Assembly: GCF_017873175.1 (NCBI RefSeq)
Contig: NZ_JAGGJW010000011.1
Span: 186,001 to 250,000, forward strand
Direction of reading: 5' to 3'
Source of the DNA: Neorhizobium petrolearium
Lineage (GTDB): Bacteria > Pseudomonadota > Alphaproteobacteria > Rhizobiales > Rhizobiaceae
Length of the DNA: 64,000 nt
Under the pieces are notes generated by a model that saw only the letters and a list, made by a program, of their open reading frames with translations, ran no database searches and was not told where the DNA came from. How positions within the stretch are numbered: the first letter of the stretch is position 1; every line of letters begins with the position of its first letter. Made by a program: the position numbers and the translations under genes. Shown here one piece after another: positions 1-11,105 of this stretch.

Positions 1-1
1 C

Positions 2-2068
2 ATCGAGATCTGGAACCTCGTCTTCATGCAGTATGAGCAGGTTACGAAGGAGGAGCGCATCGACCTGCCGCGTCCTTCGATCGACACCGGCATGGGTCTG
101 GAGCGCGTTGCGGCCGTTTTGCAGGGGCAGCATGACAACTATGATATCGACCTGTTCCGCGCACTGATTTCGGCCTCCGAGGAGGCAACCGGCGTCAAGG
201 CGGAAGGCGAGCGTCGCGCGAGCCATCGCGTGATTGCCGACCACTTGCGGGCCACCGCTTTCCTGATCGCCGATGGCGTGCTTCCGTCCAACGAAGGACG
301 CGGCTATGTGCTTCGCCGCATCATGCGCCGCGCCATGCGTCACGCCGAGCTGCTTGGCGCCAAGGAGCCGCTGCTCTGGAAGCTGTTGCCGGCGCTCGTC
401 CAGCAGATGGGCCGTGCCTATCCGGAGCTGGTGCGCGCCGAGGGCCTGATTTCCGAAACGCTGAAACTCGAGGAGACCCGCTTCCGCAAGACGCTGGAAC
501 GCGGCCTCTCGCTGCTGTCCGACGCAACAAGCACGCTTCACAAGGGTGATATGCTCGACGGCGAGACAGCCTTTAAGCTCTATGACACCTATGGCTTTCC
601 GCTCGACTTGACCCAGGATGCGCTGCGCGCCCGTGAAATCGGTGTCGACATTTCAGGATTTACCGACGCAATGGAGCGCCAGAAGGCCGAAGCCCGCTCG
701 CATTGGGCAGGCTCCGGCGACAAGGCAACCGAGACGATCTGGTTCGAGCTCAAGGAAAAGTTCGGTGCGACCGAATTCCTGGGTTACGACACGGAGACGG
801 CGGAGGGCGTCGTCCAGGCGATCGTCCGCGACGGCAAGGCGGTCGATAGCGCATCGGCTGGTGACCAGGTGCAGGTGATCGTCAATCAGACACCGTTCTA
901 TGGGGAATCCGGTGGCCAGATGGGCGATACCGGTGTGATCTCTACGGACAGTGCCCGGCTGGAAGTCTCTGACACGCAGAAGAAGGGCGAGGGCCTTTTT
1001 GTTCATAGTGCAATCGTCGCGGATGGCACCTTGAAGGTCGGAGATGCCGTGGCGCTGGCGGTCGATCACGGTCGCCGCTCACGCCTACGGTCCAACCATT
1101 CGGCGACCCATCTGTTGCATGAGGCGCTGCGCGAAGTTCTCGGCACGCACGTGGCGCAGAAGGGCTCTCTGGTCGCGCCGGAACGCCTGCGTTTCGACGT
1201 TTCGCATCCGAAGCCGATGACCAGCGAGGAACTGCAGAAGGTCGAAGAAATGGCAAATGCCATCGTCCTTCAGAATGCGCCGGTCACCACGCGCCTGATG
1301 AGTGTCGACGATGCAATCGCGGAAGGCGCGATGGCATTGTTCGGAGAGAAATACGGCGACGAAGTGCGCGTCGTTTCCATGGGCAGGGCCATTGAGGGAC
1401 CGAAGTCCGGCAAGCCCTATTCGGTCGAGCTTTGTGGCGGCACGCATGTGAATGCGACCGGCGATATCGGCTTGGTCCGCATCCTTTCCGAAAGCGCGGT
1501 CGGCGCCGGTGTCCGCCGTGTCGAGGCGGTGACGGGCGAGGCGGCACGCGCCTATCTCGCCGAGCAGGACGAGCGGGTGAAGACACTGGCTGGCGCGCTG
1601 AAGGTACAGCCGACGGAGGTGGTTTCGCGCGTCGAGGCGCTGATCGACGAACGGCGTAAGCTTGAGAGAGAGCTGGCGGATGCCAAGCGCCGGCTTGCCA
1701 TGGGCGGCGGGCAGGGCGGCCCGGCCGGCGATGTCCGAGAAATCGGTGGCGTCAAATTCATGGGCAAGGCGCTCACCGGCATCGATGCCAAGGATCTGAA
1801 GGGTTTGGCCGATGAAGGCAAGGTGAGCCTCGGCTCCGGCGTCGTAACGCTGATCGGTGTGTCGGAAGATGGCAAGGCAAGTGCTGTCGTTGCGGTGACG
1901 CCGGACCTGACCGGCCGGTTCAGCGCAGTGGACCTGGTGCGGCTCGCCTCCGCGGCCCTCGGCGGCAAAGGCGGTGGCGGACGGCCGGACATGGCCCAGG
2001 CTGGTGGTCCGGATGGCGCCAGGGCCGACGAAGCGCTGGAGGCGGTGGCAGCGGCGCTCGGTGCCTGA
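2..2068 (+). CDS. alaS: Alanine--tRNA ligase, C-terminal part (5' end outside window)
   Basis: Charges tRNA-Ala with alanine in the cytoplasm and edits mischarged Ser/Gly-tRNA-Ala. The reading frame is open from base 2 and begins inside the class II catalytic core at the conserved [11 protein letters not shown] segment, so roughly the first 200 residues lie upstream of the window. Visible parts in order are the remainder of the aminoacylation and tRNA-recognition domain, the editing domain with the zinc-binding HSATH motif, the CGGTH motif, and the alanine-rich C-Ala domain ending in a Gly-rich segment. The first internal ATG (base 26) is not the true start. A hairpin with a short T-rich tract follows the stop codon, and ttcA starts about 50 bases later. 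Confidence 0.97.
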   Translation: MEIWNLVFMQYEQVTKEERIDLPRPSIDTGMGLERVAAVLQGQHDNYDIDLFRALISASEEATGVKAEGERRASHRVIADHLRATAFLIADGVLPSNEGRGYVLRRIMRRAMRHAELLGAKEPLLWKLLPALVQQMGRAYPELVRAEGLISETLKLEETRFRKTLERGLSLLSDATSTLHKGDMLDGETAFKLYDTYGFPLDLTQDALRAREIGVDISGFTDAMERQKAEARSHWAGSGDKATETIWFELKEKFGATEFLGYDTETAEGVVQAIVRDGKAVDSASAGDQVQVIVNQTPFYGESGGQMGDTGVISTDSARLEVSDTQKKGEGLFVHSAIVADGTLKVGDAVALAVDHGRRSRLRSNHSATHLLHEALREVLGTHVAQKGSLVAPERLRFDVSHPKPMTSEELQKVEEMANAIVLQNAPVTTRLMSVDDAIAEGAMALFGEKYGDEVRVVSMGRAIEGPKSGKPYSVELCGGTHVNATGDIGLVRILSESAVGAGVRRVEAVTGEAARAYLAEQDERVKTLAGALKVQPTEVVSRVEALIDERRKLERELADAKRRLAMGGGQGGPAGDVREIGGVKFMGKALTGIDAKDLKGLADEGKVSLGSGVVTLIGVSEDGKASAVVAVTPDLTGRFSAVDLVRLASAALGGKGGGGRPDMAQAGGPDGARADEALEAVAAALGA

Positions 2069-2078
2069 CGATATATAG

Positions 2079-2099
2079 GAAGCGGGCGAGGCCCGCTTC
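2079..2099 (+). terminator. Hairpin after alaS
   Basis: A perfect 9-bp stem (GAAGCGGGC / GCCCGCTTC) with a GAG loop starts 10 bases after the alaS stop, followed by TCCGTTTT. It looks like an intrinsic terminator, though the U-tract is short, so some read-through into ttcA is possible. Confidence 0.6.
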
Positions 2100-2119
2100 T
2101 CCGTTTTGAGGGAAGGCGA

Positions 2120-2986
2120 ATGGGTGTGAACGCCAGAATCGAGGATGAGCTGGATGAGGCCGTCGATGGCCTGGTGCCGGCATTGTTCCGCGATGCGCCG
2201 GGTTCGGTCTCATTCAACAAGCTGCGCAAGCGCCTGCTTCGACAGGTACGTCAGGCTTTCGATGATTTTCGGATGCTGAAAGGGCAGAAGCGCTGGCTGG
2301 TTGGCCTCTCCGGCGGTAAGGATTCCTATTCGCTGCTCGCCGTATTGCTCGATCTTCAATGGCGTGGGCTTCTGCCGGTCGAACTGATCGCCTGCAACCT
2401 CGATCAGGGCCAGCCGAATTTTCCGAAACACATCCTGCCGGACTATCTGACCTCGATCGGGGTGACGCACCGGATCGAATACCGCGACACCTATTCGATC
2501 GTGAAGGAGAAGGTGCCGGAAGGCGCCACCTATTGCTCGCTCTGTTCCAGGCTCCGTCGCGGCAATCTTTACCGGATCGCGCGGGAGGAGGGGTGCGACG
2601 CGCTGGTGCTCGGCCATCACCGCGAAGACATCCTTGAAACCTTTTTCATGAACTTCTTCCACGGCGGCCGTCTTGCAGGCATGCCGGCCAAGCTCCTGAA
2701 CGACGAAGGCGACCTGATGGTGCTGCGTCCGCTCGCCTATTGCGCCGAGGACGACCTCGCGAAATTCGCCGCCGCCATGCAGTTCCCGATCATCCCCTGC
2801 GATCTCTGCGGCTCGCAGGACGGCTTGCAGCGCAACGCGATGAAGCAGATGCTTGGCGAGATCGAGGCACGCATGCCCGGCCGCAAGGATGCGATGCTGC
2901 GCGCTCTCGCCCATGTGAATCCGTCCCATCTCCTTGATCCGAAGCTCTTCGATTTTGCCGGCCTTCAGGCCAACCCCACACCCTGA
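2120..2986 (+). CDS. ttcA: tRNA 2-thiocytidine(32) synthetase TtcA
   Basis: Predicted to insert sulfur at C2 of cytidine-32 in tRNA, using ATP and a labile iron-sulfur cluster. The 288-residue protein has the PP-loop SGGKDS at residues 64-69, which binds ATP. Two CxxC pairs, at 139-142 (CSLC) and 227-230 (CDLC), supply the cluster ligands known in this family. The signature [14 protein letters not shown] follows the first pair. Length fits the family. The ATG at 2120 follows GAGGGAAGG-type purine-rich sequence. It lies after alaS, and the next gene starts 30 bases downstream. An unspecified TtcA/TtuA-family PP-loop ATPase is the only real alternative. Confidence 0.92.
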   Translation: MGVNARIEDELDEAVDGLVPALFRDAPGSVSFNKLRKRLLRQVRQAFDDFRMLKGQKRWLVGLSGGKDSYSLLAVLLDLQWRGLLPVELIACNLDQGQPNFPKHILPDYLTSIGVTHRIEYRDTYSIVKEKVPEGATYCSLCSRLRRGNLYRIAREEGCDALVLGHHREDILETFFMNFFHGGRLAGMPAKLLNDEGDLMVLRPLAYCAEDDLAKFAAAMQFPIIPCDLCGSQDGLQRNAMKQMLGEIEARMPGRKDAMLRALAHVNPSHLLDPKLFDFAGLQANPTP

Positions 2987-3016
2987 ATTCCTCTTTCAGA
3001 ACCTTGAGATATAACG

Positions 3017-3841
3017 ATGACCCTTCCGCTCGACGTCACGAAGCTTGCCGATCTCCTGCGCCTTGCTGCCAGATCCGAAATCCTGCCGCGCTTTCGTCGG
3101 CTCGGAAACGGCGACGTTCGCTCGAAAAGCGAACCGTCCGATCTTGTGACGGAAGCGGACGAAGCGGCAGAGCGGTTGATCCGGCGCGAGCTCGAAACGA
3201 TCGCTCCGGACGCATTGTTCGTCGGAGAGGAATCAGTTGCCGCTGACCCTGCCTTGCTCGGTAAGCTCGCCGACGCGGAGTTCGCGATCGTCGTCGATCC
3301 CGTGGATGGTACGTTCAACTTCGCTTCCGGCATCCCGGCCTTCGGCGTCATGGCATCCGTCGTCTGGAAGGGCGAGACGGTCGCTGGCATCATCTATGAT
3401 CCCATGGGCGATGACTGGGTGATGGCGGAGAAGGGGGGCGGCGCTTTCCTGATAAGGCCTGAGGGGGAGGCGATCCGTCTTTCCGTGGCTCAACCCCGGC
3501 CGCTGGATGCGATGGTGGGCATGGCTTCAGCCGGCTATTTCTTCGGTGACATGCGCCACCGTATCCTGGGGAATCTTGCCAAGGTACGCTTCTTTTCGAG
3601 CTATCGCTGCTCGGCGCATGAATATCGCACCTTCGCTGGTGGCCATGTGCAATTCGTGCTCTACAACAAGCTGATGCCTTGGGATCATCTGGCCGGCACG
3701 CTGATCGCGACCGAGGCCGGCGGTTATGCGGCGCGCTTCGACGGTTCAGCCTATCTGCCGCATCATGTCGATGGCGGTTTGCTGCTCGCGACCGACAAGG
3801 AAAGCTGGCAGATGCTGCGGAACGAGATCATCGGACGCTGA
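3017..3841 (+). CDS. Inositol monophosphatase family protein
   Basis: A member of the magnesium-dependent, lithium-sensitive phosphatase family that hydrolyses sugar or nucleotide phosphomonoesters. The 274-residue protein has the metal-binding motifs GEES (70-73) and DPVDGT (94-99), and the C-terminal PWDHLAGTLIATEAGG motif that supplies the third metal ligand. No signal peptide is visible. The exact substrate (inositol-1-phosphate, histidinol phosphate or 3'-phosphoadenosine 5'-phosphate) cannot be read from the sequence. It starts 30 bases after ttcA on the same strand and ends at a strong bidirectional terminator shared with the convergent exporter gene. Confidence 0.88.
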   Translation: MTLPLDVTKLADLLRLAARSEILPRFRRLGNGDVRSKSEPSDLVTEADEAAERLIRRELETIAPDALFVGEESVAADPALLGKLADAEFAIVVDPVDGTFNFASGIPAFGVMASVVWKGETVAGIIYDPMGDDWVMAEKGGGAFLIRPEGEAIRLSVAQPRPLDAMVGMASAGYFFGDMRHRILGNLAKVRFFSSYRCSAHEYRTFAGGHVQFVLYNKLMPWDHLAGTLIATEAGGYAARFDGSAYLPHHVDGGLLLATDKESWQMLRNEIIGR

Positions 3842-3845
3842 TTGG

Positions 3846-3874
3846 AAAAGGCCGGATTTATTCCGGCCTTTTTT
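3846..3874. terminator. Bidirectional intrinsic terminator
   Basis: A 9-bp stem, AAGGCCGGA / TCCGGCCTT, with loop TTTAT is flanked by A and T runs on both sides. It lies between the convergent phosphatase and exporter genes, so it can end transcription from either side. Confidence 0.85.
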
Positions 3875-3879
3875 GCTGC

Positions 3880-5127
3880 TCAGATCCGCGGATTGTGCGG
3901 CTGGAAGAGTTTTCCCTTCTCGCCGATCAAAACGAAAATCAGGCCGATAATGGACACGGTGAAGAAGCCGGCGACGAGCGGCAGGGCCGTGCCGTCGAAG
4001 GCCTGGCCGATCACCAATCCGATCACCGATCCGCCGACCGTGCTCATGAAGCCGAGCACCGAAGAGGCGGTGCCGGCCACATGGCCGAGCGGCTCCATGG
4101 CCAGCGAGTTGAAGTTCGAGCCGATCCAGCCGAACTGGAACATGGCGAGCGAGAAGAACACCAGGAACAGAAGGATCGGCATCGGCTGCGGCCCGAATAC
4201 CTGCACCAGCATCCACAGGAAGGTGATGGTTATGAAGCCGATGAGCGAGCCGTGCGACAGGCGGCGCATGCCGAACCGGCCAACGAAACGGGCATTCAGG
4301 AAGGAAGCGGTCGACATGAAAACGGCCACGGCTGCGAATGCGACGGGAAACAAGACGCCGAGCTGATAGATTCCCCCGTAAATCTGCTGGGCCGAATTGA
4401 TGAAGCCGAACAGGGCGCCGAAGATGAATGTGCTGGCGATCGTGTAGCAGAGGGCGATGCGATTGGTCAGCACGATCCGGAAGCCGTCAAGGATCGAGGA
4501 GACGGTGAAGGGGCGAACGTCGGCAGCGTCCAGCGTCTCGGGTAGACGGCTATACATCCAGAAGCCGATACAGAGCGAAACGATCGCGATGAACACGAAG
4601 ATCAGGTGCCAGTTGCCGAGGAACATGATGAGCTGGCCGGTGCCTGGCGCGATGATCGGCACGATCATGAAGACCATCATGATCAGTGACATGACCTCCG
4701 CCATGGCGCGGCCGCCATAGACATCACGGACGATCGAGATGGTGATGACCCGGGTTGCTGCGGCGCCGGCACCCTGGATGAATCGCAGCACGAGCATTGC
4801 GCCGAAGGAAGGGACGACCACGATGCCGATCGCACACAGAATATAGACCGCAATGCCGAAGAGCATGGGCTTTCGGCGGCCGAAGCGGTCCGAAAGCGGG
4901 CCATACAGGATCTGCGCAGCGCCCAGTCCGAATACATAGGAAGAAACGACATATTGGCGGTGGTTTTCGTTCACCACGCCCAGCGAGGCGCCAATCTCGC
5001 CCAGGCCGGGAAGCATGATATCGATCGCCAGGGCGTTGAGCGCCATCAGCATGGCCATCATAGCAATGAATTCGGCTCGACCCATGGCGCGCAGGCGATC
5101 CGGGGCCGTTTGTGAAGAATTTGTCAC
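3880..5127 (-). CDS. Bcr/CflA-type drug efflux transporter (MFS)
   Basis: A 415-residue inner-membrane secondary transporter with about 12 hydrophobic segments. It shows the family features LPGLGEIGASLG near the first transmembrane segment, the loop 2-3 motif GPLSDRFGRRKP and RFIQGAGAAATRV in segment 4. These identify the drug:proton antiporter-1 group, in which E. coli Bcr exports bicyclomycin, sulfonamides or cysteine. The actual substrate here is unknown. It lies downstream of grxD on the same strand but is separated by a hairpin, so it may have its own promoter in the roughly 90-base gap. Confidence 0.88.
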   Translation of the reverse strand: MTNSSQTAPDRLRAMGRAEFIAMMAMLMALNALAIDIMLPGLGEIGASLGVVNENHRQYVVSSYVFGLGAAQILYGPLSDRFGRRKPMLFGIAVYILCAIGIVVVPSFGAMLVLRFIQGAGAAATRVITISIVRDVYGGRAMAEVMSLIMMVFMIVPIIAPGTGQLIMFLGNWHLIFVFIAIVSLCIGFWMYSRLPETLDAADVRPFTVSSILDGFRIVLTNRIALCYTIASTFIFGALFGFINSAQQIYGGIYQLGVLFPVAFAAVAVFMSTASFLNARFVGRFGMRRLSHGSLIGFITITFLWMLVQVFGPQPMPILLFLVFFSLAMFQFGWIGSNFNSLAMEPLGHVAGTASSVLGFMSTVGGSVIGLVIGQAFDGTALPLVAGFFTVSIIGLIFVLIGEKGKLFQPHNPRI

Positions 5128-5149
5128 AGTGGTTTCCTAAACAATGTGA

Positions 5150-5174
5150 AAGGCGCCGTTGGGAGCGGCGCCTT
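5150..5174 (-). terminator. Hairpin between grxD and exporter gene
   Basis: A 9-bp inverted repeat, AAGGCGCCG / CGGCGCCTT, with a 7-base loop begins about 45 bases past the grxD stop on the minus strand and is followed by only TTTC. A weak terminator is plausible. Confidence 0.5.
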
Positions 5175-5218
5175 GAAAATGTCTTCGATAAAACCCGGAC
5201 CGGGCGGTCCGGAAGAAT

Positions 5219-5554
5219 TCAGGCGGCGCCGCGGACGGCGATGCCCTGTTCCTGCAGATGATTCTGTAGTTCACCCGATTGGAACATCTCGCGGATGATA
5301 TCGCAACCGCCAACAAACTCGCCCTTGACATAGAGCTGCGGAATGGTCGGCCAGTTGGAATAGTCCTTGATACCCTGGCGGATTTCGGCGTCGGCAAGCA
5401 CGTTCACGCCCTTGTAGTCGATGCCAAGGTAATCGAGAATTTGCACCACCTGGCCAGAGAAACCACACTGCGGGAACTGGGGCGTGCCCTTCATGAAGAG
5501 AACTACGTCGTTCGCCTTCACTTCGTTGTCGATGAATTCGTGAACTCCGCTCAT
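5219..5554 (-). CDS. grxD: Monothiol glutaredoxin (Grx4/GrxD type)
   Basis: A 111-residue CGFS-type monothiol glutaredoxin that binds a [2Fe-2S] cluster with glutathione and, with BolA, traffics clusters or senses iron. The active site PQCGFS has its cysteine at residue 30. The glutathione- and cluster-binding segments [19 protein letters not shown] are intact. A longer open frame exists upstream, but ATG 5554 is preferred because AAAGGA precedes it at good distance. It sits in a minus-strand run purL-bolA-small basic gene-grxD. A grxD/bolA pairing is common and fits physical partnership of the products. Confidence 0.95.
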   Translation of the reverse strand: MSGVHEFIDNEVKANDVVLFMKGTPQFPQCGFSGQVVQILDYLGIDYKGVNVLADAEIRQGIKDYSNWPTIPQLYVKGEFVGGCDIIREMFQSGELQNHLQEQGIAVRGAA

Positions 5555-5702
5555 GTCATATCCTTTCACACGCGGTTTCAAGGGCCGCTGCGCTGCGTCA
5601 TTTCTCCTAAATAGCAACGCAGCCCCGGGAATTCCAGCGGAATAGTCGGCCAGACGCCAATCGGCATCGGGTTTTGACGCTATCTGAGCGGCACACCTGT
5701 GC

Positions 5703-5933
5703 TCAGCGGCTCCGTTGGCTGCTGCGGCTTGCCGCCGTACGCCGGCGGCTCACCTGCTTCTTCGCGGGTTTTGCGATCCGCGCAGTGGTCTTCCTGACGG
5801 AGCGGCCCGACGTGGTGGAGCGGGTCTGCCGTTTCTTGCGCTTGGTGCTCGTGCGACCATGCGACTTCCCCAGAAGCTCCTTCATGGCGCTCTCGACGAT
5901 ACCTGTGACGATCTCGTTGATCAGGTTCGGCAT
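5703..5933 (-). CDS. Small basic protein of unknown function between bolA and grxD
   Basis: The predicted 76-residue protein has a short amphipathic N-terminal part (about residues 1-22, [20 protein letters not shown]) followed by a strongly basic Lys/Arg/Ser/Thr-rich tail with about 20 Lys or Arg residues, resembling histone-H1-like or nucleic-acid-binding tails. The start codon lies 8 bases after the bolA stop, which suggests translational coupling. No cysteine or known domain is seen. I do not recognise the family. An overlapping longer open frame in another phase (5680-5988) overlaps bolA and is less likely. Position in a bolA/grxD unit hints at a link to iron or redox biology, but this is inference only. 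Confidence 0.55.
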   Translation of the reverse strand: MPNLINEIVTGIVESAMKELLGKSHGRTSTKRKKRQTRSTTSGRSVRKTTARIAKPAKKQVSRRRTAASRSSQRSR

Positions 5934-5941
5934 GGATCGCC

Positions 5942-6178
5942 TCAGTCCGTCGGGGCCGAAGTCTGCAAGGCCAACGCATGCAGAACACCGCCCATATTGC
6001 CTTTCAGCGCCTCGTAGACCATCTGATGCTGCTGCACACGGCTCTTGCCGCGGAACTGCTCGGCCACCACTTCGGCCGCGTAATGATCGCCATCTCCGGC
6101 AAGATCCCGGATAGTGACCTTGGCTCCCGGAATGCCGGCCTTGATCAGATCCTCGATTTCACCCGGTCTCATAGGCAT
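5942..6178 (-). CDS. bolA: BolA family protein
   Basis: A 78-residue BolA/IbaG-like protein. BolA proteins form [2Fe-2S]-bridged heterodimers with CGFS glutaredoxins and act in iron-sulfur trafficking or gene regulation. Visible are the alpha-beta class II KH-like fold pattern, the helix-turn segment GKSRVQQHQMVYEALKG with the conserved histidine that can ligate the cluster, and the C-terminal LHALALQT strand typical of the family. The partner gene grxD is two genes downstream on the same strand, and purL lies about 130 bases upstream. MPMRPGEIEDLI is the natural N-terminus, and there is no targeting sequence. Confidence 0.93.
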   Translation of the reverse strand: MPMRPGEIEDLIKAGIPGAKVTIRDLAGDGDHYAAEVVAEQFRGKSRVQQHQMVYEALKGNMGGVLHALALQTSAPTD

Positions 6179-6306
6179 GATGTTTTTCCCTTTTTCTTTT
6201 CACGGACTCACCGCGAGCTTTTGTGAGGACAGAGTGCCTCAAAGCCGCTCCCGGGTCAAAGAGGGATCGAGCCGCGATCGACGCTTCTCATCCGCAAAAC
6301 ACGGGA

Positions 6307-8514
<2,208 letters not shown>

Positions 8515-8627
8515 GTTCTTCTCTGGATTGAAGGGCCAAGCTTTGGCGCTCTTTAACCTAAGTGGCGCAGGGGCGCGACAGGAAAATGCAGCTGGCCAAT
8601 GTTACGACATCCTGGCGGCGAAAACAA

Positions 8628-8653
8628 AAAGCGCCGGAAAAAACCGGCGCTTT
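8628..8653 (-). terminator. Terminator after lipid A deacylase gene
   Basis: A 10-bp perfect stem, AAAGCGCCGG / CCGGCGCTTT, with a 6-base loop is followed on the minus strand by TTGTTTTC. It lies just past the stop of the upstream gene and before the purL promoter region. Confidence 0.85.
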
Positions 8654-8675
8654 CAATAAATGGTATCTGATCCGA

Positions 8676-9224
8676 TCAGAATTTATAACCGACCGAGATG
8701 CCTGCGTAGGACAGTCCATCGTTGTCGTCGCAAAGATCGGCATTGGAAGAGTGCTCAATGGTCGCCAGAACGCGCCAGTTTTCGGTGATGTTGTAACCGA
8801 GGGCAGCCGACTCGTGGAAAAGGACGCTGCAGCCGACCTGCGGCCCGTCGTTGTCGTCGTCGACATTGTTGATCGCGCCGCCGAAGCCGAGATCGATGAA
8901 GAACTTGTCGGTCAGGGGAGCCGTCCACGTGAAGCCGGCATAGACCTGGCTGGCTTCCCCAGCTGTCGAGACAATCGCACCGAGATGCACCCTCGGACGC
9001 AGCATATGGTCGAGGAAGCTTTGGGCATGGCGCTGGTCGAAGGGGTCGAAGAAGACCGTGGCTGACGGGAATGCGCCGGGCTCGAAGGTGCTTTTCGCCT
9101 GAATCGAGCCGGAAACGCCGATACGGACTTCATCGAGCAGGTGCTCCTGGGCGAATGCCGAGGAAGACATCGCCGAAGTGGCGATGATTGTCCCGATGAC
9201 AGAGCCGAAAAATGCCTTCTTCAT
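8676..9224 (-). CDS. PagL-like outer-membrane acyloxyacyl hydrolase (lipid A 3-O-deacylase family)
   Basis: A 182-residue secreted beta-barrel protein. The N-terminus MKKAFFGSVIGT...SAFAQ is a clear 26-residue signal peptide, and the last residues GYKF fit a C-terminal outer-membrane insertion signal. The segment TIEHSSNADLCDDNDGLSYAGISVGYKF matches the PagL core, where a His-x-Ser pair is catalytic. The family's distal acidic residue appears to be Asp or shifted here. PagL removes the 3-O-acyl chain from lipid A. ATG 9224 is chosen over upstream GTG 9239 and ATG 9230 because GAGG stands 9 bases before it. It is monocistronic, ended by a strong terminator. Confidence 0.8.
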   Translation of the reverse strand: MKKAFFGSVIGTIIATSAMSSSAFAQEHLLDEVRIGVSGSIQAKSTFEPGAFPSATVFFDPFDQRHAQSFLDHMLRPRVHLGAIVSTAGEASQVYAGFTWTAPLTDKFFIDLGFGGAINNVDDDNDGPQVGCSVLFHESAALGYNITENWRVLATIEHSSNADLCDDNDGLSYAGISVGYKF

Positions 9225-9441
9225 TAACATCGTCCTCACAGTTGCCGCTGCTCGCGGCCGGGACGATCCACGTTATGCGACCGTCCGTCTCCAAGGAAGA
9301 ATTGGTACAATGGGGCTTGGGGGGCGTCCAGCAAGTGTTTAGGCGGCGTTATGACTTATGGCAAAAAGATGTGAAAATTCGGAAAGGCGGTGCAGACCTG
9401 CAACAGGCTGTACCGAAAGGCGTGAACGTTGATGGCGAATA

Positions 9442-9837
9442 TCAGCAACCGTTCGCGCCGTTCGCCCAGCGCAGGACGTCCCGTTTGATTCGCTCTCCTT
9501 CCGCCCCGTTCATTAACGGACCGAACGCATCAAGGCGCGCGGGGCTTCCTTCCGCCTGTACGACCAGTACGGGGCGGGACTCAGGGCTGTTGCGCGGAAC
9601 TGCGAGGATGCGCGGCCGCCCGGAGAAGGAGTTGAGTTCCGGCGCCAGCCGGTAAGGTTTGAATGCTGCATCGCCCGACTTGAACCAGCAGGTATTGGCG
9701 GCGAGCGCCACTCGTTCCATGGTCGGCAGTGCAGCGCGATTGGGTGCCGAGGCTTCGCGTCCCGATTGGCAGGCCGAAAGGGCCAGGCCCGCGAGAGCGA
9801 GAGAAAAAAGGGCAGGCAGGCGTATGGAAAACGGCAT
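9442..9837 (-). CDS. Hypothetical lipoprotein
   Basis: A 131-residue predicted lipoprotein. A short charged start and hydrophobic stretch end in the lipobox LSAC with the lipidated cysteine at residue 23. The mature part is small and basic, contains TCWFKSGDAAFKPYRLAPELNSFSGRPRILAVPR, and has a cysteine at the last residue that could pair with Cys50 or so. I do not recognise a characterised family. It resembles short conserved lipoproteins annotated as hypothetical in Rhizobiaceae. It lies 57 bases downstream of purQ on the same strand and could be read as the last gene of the pur unit, but may be independent. Confidence 0.75.
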   Translation of the reverse strand: MPFSIRLPALFSLALAGLALSACQSGREASAPNRAALPTMERVALAANTCWFKSGDAAFKPYRLAPELNSFSGRPRILAVPRNSPESRPVLVVQAEGSPARLDAFGPLMNGAEGERIKRDVLRWANGANGC

Positions 9838-9894
9838 CGAAACGTCCTGACGTGGTTTCGGGGCGCTCTGGGATCGAGACAGGTAACCGGAAGG

Positions 9895-10575
9895 TTAAGC
9901 GGCGGCGGCCACCACATCGAGCGCGGAGGCGAACAGGCCACGTCCGTCGCTGCCTCCATGAGCCGCCTCGATGAGGTTTTCCGGATGCGGCATCATGCCG
10001 AGAACGTTGCCGCGGCTGTTCATGACGCCCGCAATGTCGTTCAAGGAACCGTTGGGGTTGGTGCCCTCGGCGTAGCGGAAGACAATCTGGCCATTGCCTT
10101 CCATCGAAGCCAGCGTTTCGGCATCGGCAAAATAGTTGCCGTCATGATGGGCGACCGGGCAGCGGATGATCTGCCCCTTTTCATAAGCGCGCGTGAAATC
10201 CGTCTCGGCATTGACCACTTCGAGCTTCACTTCCTTGCAGACGAATTTCAGCGAAGCGTTGCGCATCAGGGCGCCGGGTAGCATGCCAGCCTCGACGAGG
10301 ATCTGGAAGCCGTTGCAGACGCCGAGAACCTTCACCCCCTTGTCCGCCTTCTCCTTGATCGCCTGCATGATCGGCATGCGCGCCGCAATTGCACCGCAGC
10401 GCAGATAATCGCCGTAGGAAAAGCCGCCCGGAATGACGATGAGATCGATATCATCCGGGAATTCGGTTTCCGTCTGCCAGACGGTGACCGGCGCTTTGCC
10501 GGAAATCTTGGTGAGCGCGGCGATCATGTCGCGATCGCGATTGAGGCCGGGAAGCTGGACGACGGCGGATTTCAT
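9895..10575 (-). CDS. purQ: Phosphoribosylformylglycinamidine synthase, glutaminase subunit PurQ
   Basis: The class I glutamine amidotransferase subunit that feeds ammonia to PurL for FGAM formation. The 226-residue protein carries the nucleophile elbow GVCNGFQ with Cys87, and the catalytic His197-x-Glu199 in [12 protein letters not shown]. The N-terminus [16 protein letters not shown] is typical. The start codon overlaps the stop of the upstream coiled-coil gene in an ATGA arrangement, implying coupled translation within purC-purS-ORF-purQ. Confidence 0.97.
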   Translation of the reverse strand: MKSAVVQLPGLNRDRDMIAALTKISGKAPVTVWQTETEFPDDIDLIVIPGGFSYGDYLRCGAIAARMPIMQAIKEKADKGVKVLGVCNGFQILVEAGMLPGALMRNASLKFVCKEVKLEVVNAETDFTRAYEKGQIIRCPVAHHDGNYFADAETLASMEGNGQIVFRYAEGTNPNGSLNDIAGVMNSRGNVLGMMPHPENLIEAAHGGSDGRGLFASALDVVAAAA

Positions 10576-10829
10576 GGGTGCTGTTCAAACCTTGCCTGAG
10601 CCTCGGCAAGCTCGCGCAATTCGAGGCGGTTTTCTATCCGATCAAGGCACGTCTCATGCCTTGCCAGGGTCGTATAGATATTATGAGTGTCTTGCTGCAT
10701 CGAAATCATTGTGCCGCGCATTGCATTCATTTCGGCTTTCAGTTCGCGTTGACCAAGCTTCAAGTCCGCAATGTCCGCATGCATTCGCTTCGTGAGTTCA
10801 TACATCAGTTCATTCGTGATTTCAGCCAT
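10572..10829 (-). CDS. Small coiled-coil protein of unknown function between purS and purQ
   Basis: An 85-residue soluble protein, [26 protein letters not shown]..., that reads as nearly one continuous amphipathic helix with heptad-like spacing of Leu/Ile/Met, suggesting a coiled-coil oligomer. ATG 10829 is preferred because it lies 17 bases after the purS stop; an upstream start would overlap purS. The stop overlaps the purQ start (ATGA). One cysteine is present near residue 60. I do not know a function. Its location between two subunits of FGAM synthase suggests, only by inference, either an accessory role for that complex or a simple insertion in the operon. Confidence 0.75.
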   Translation of the reverse strand: MAEITNELMYELTKRMHADIADLKLGQRELKAEMNAMRGTMISMQQDTHNIYTTLARHETCLDRIENRLELRELAEAQARFEQHP

Positions 10830-10846
10830 CACGCGCTCCGCAACCG

Positions 10847-11089
10847 TCAGTCGAGGGCGATAGTATAGTTCTCGATCACCGTGTTTGCCAGAAGCTTCTC
10901 GCACATGGCCTTCAGATCGGCTTCCGCCTTGGCCTTGTCGGCGCTGTCGAGCTCGATATCGAAGACCTTGCCCTGTCTCACATGACCGACGCCGGAAAAG
11001 CCGAGGCTGCCAAGCGCGCCTTCGATCGCCTTGCCCTGCGGGTCGAGGACGCCGTTCTTGAGCGTGACTGTCACGCGTGCCTTAATCAC
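10847..11089 (-). CDS. purS: Phosphoribosylformylglycinamidine synthase subunit PurS
   Basis: An 80-residue PurS, the small structural subunit that bridges PurL and PurQ and helps ammonia channelling. The sequence VTVTLKNGVLDPQGKAIEGALGSLGFSGVGHVRQGKVFDIEL is the standard family signature. The start is GTG at 11089, preceded by AGGGGGTAG. An open frame extends 25 codons further upstream into purC and is not needed. It lies 16 bases after the purC stop. Confidence 0.95.
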   Translation of the reverse strand: MIKARVTVTLKNGVLDPQGKAIEGALGSLGFSGVGHVRQGKVFDIELDSADKAKAEADLKAMCEKLLANTVIENYTIALD

Positions 11090-11105
11090 TGATCTACCCC
11101 CTGAA

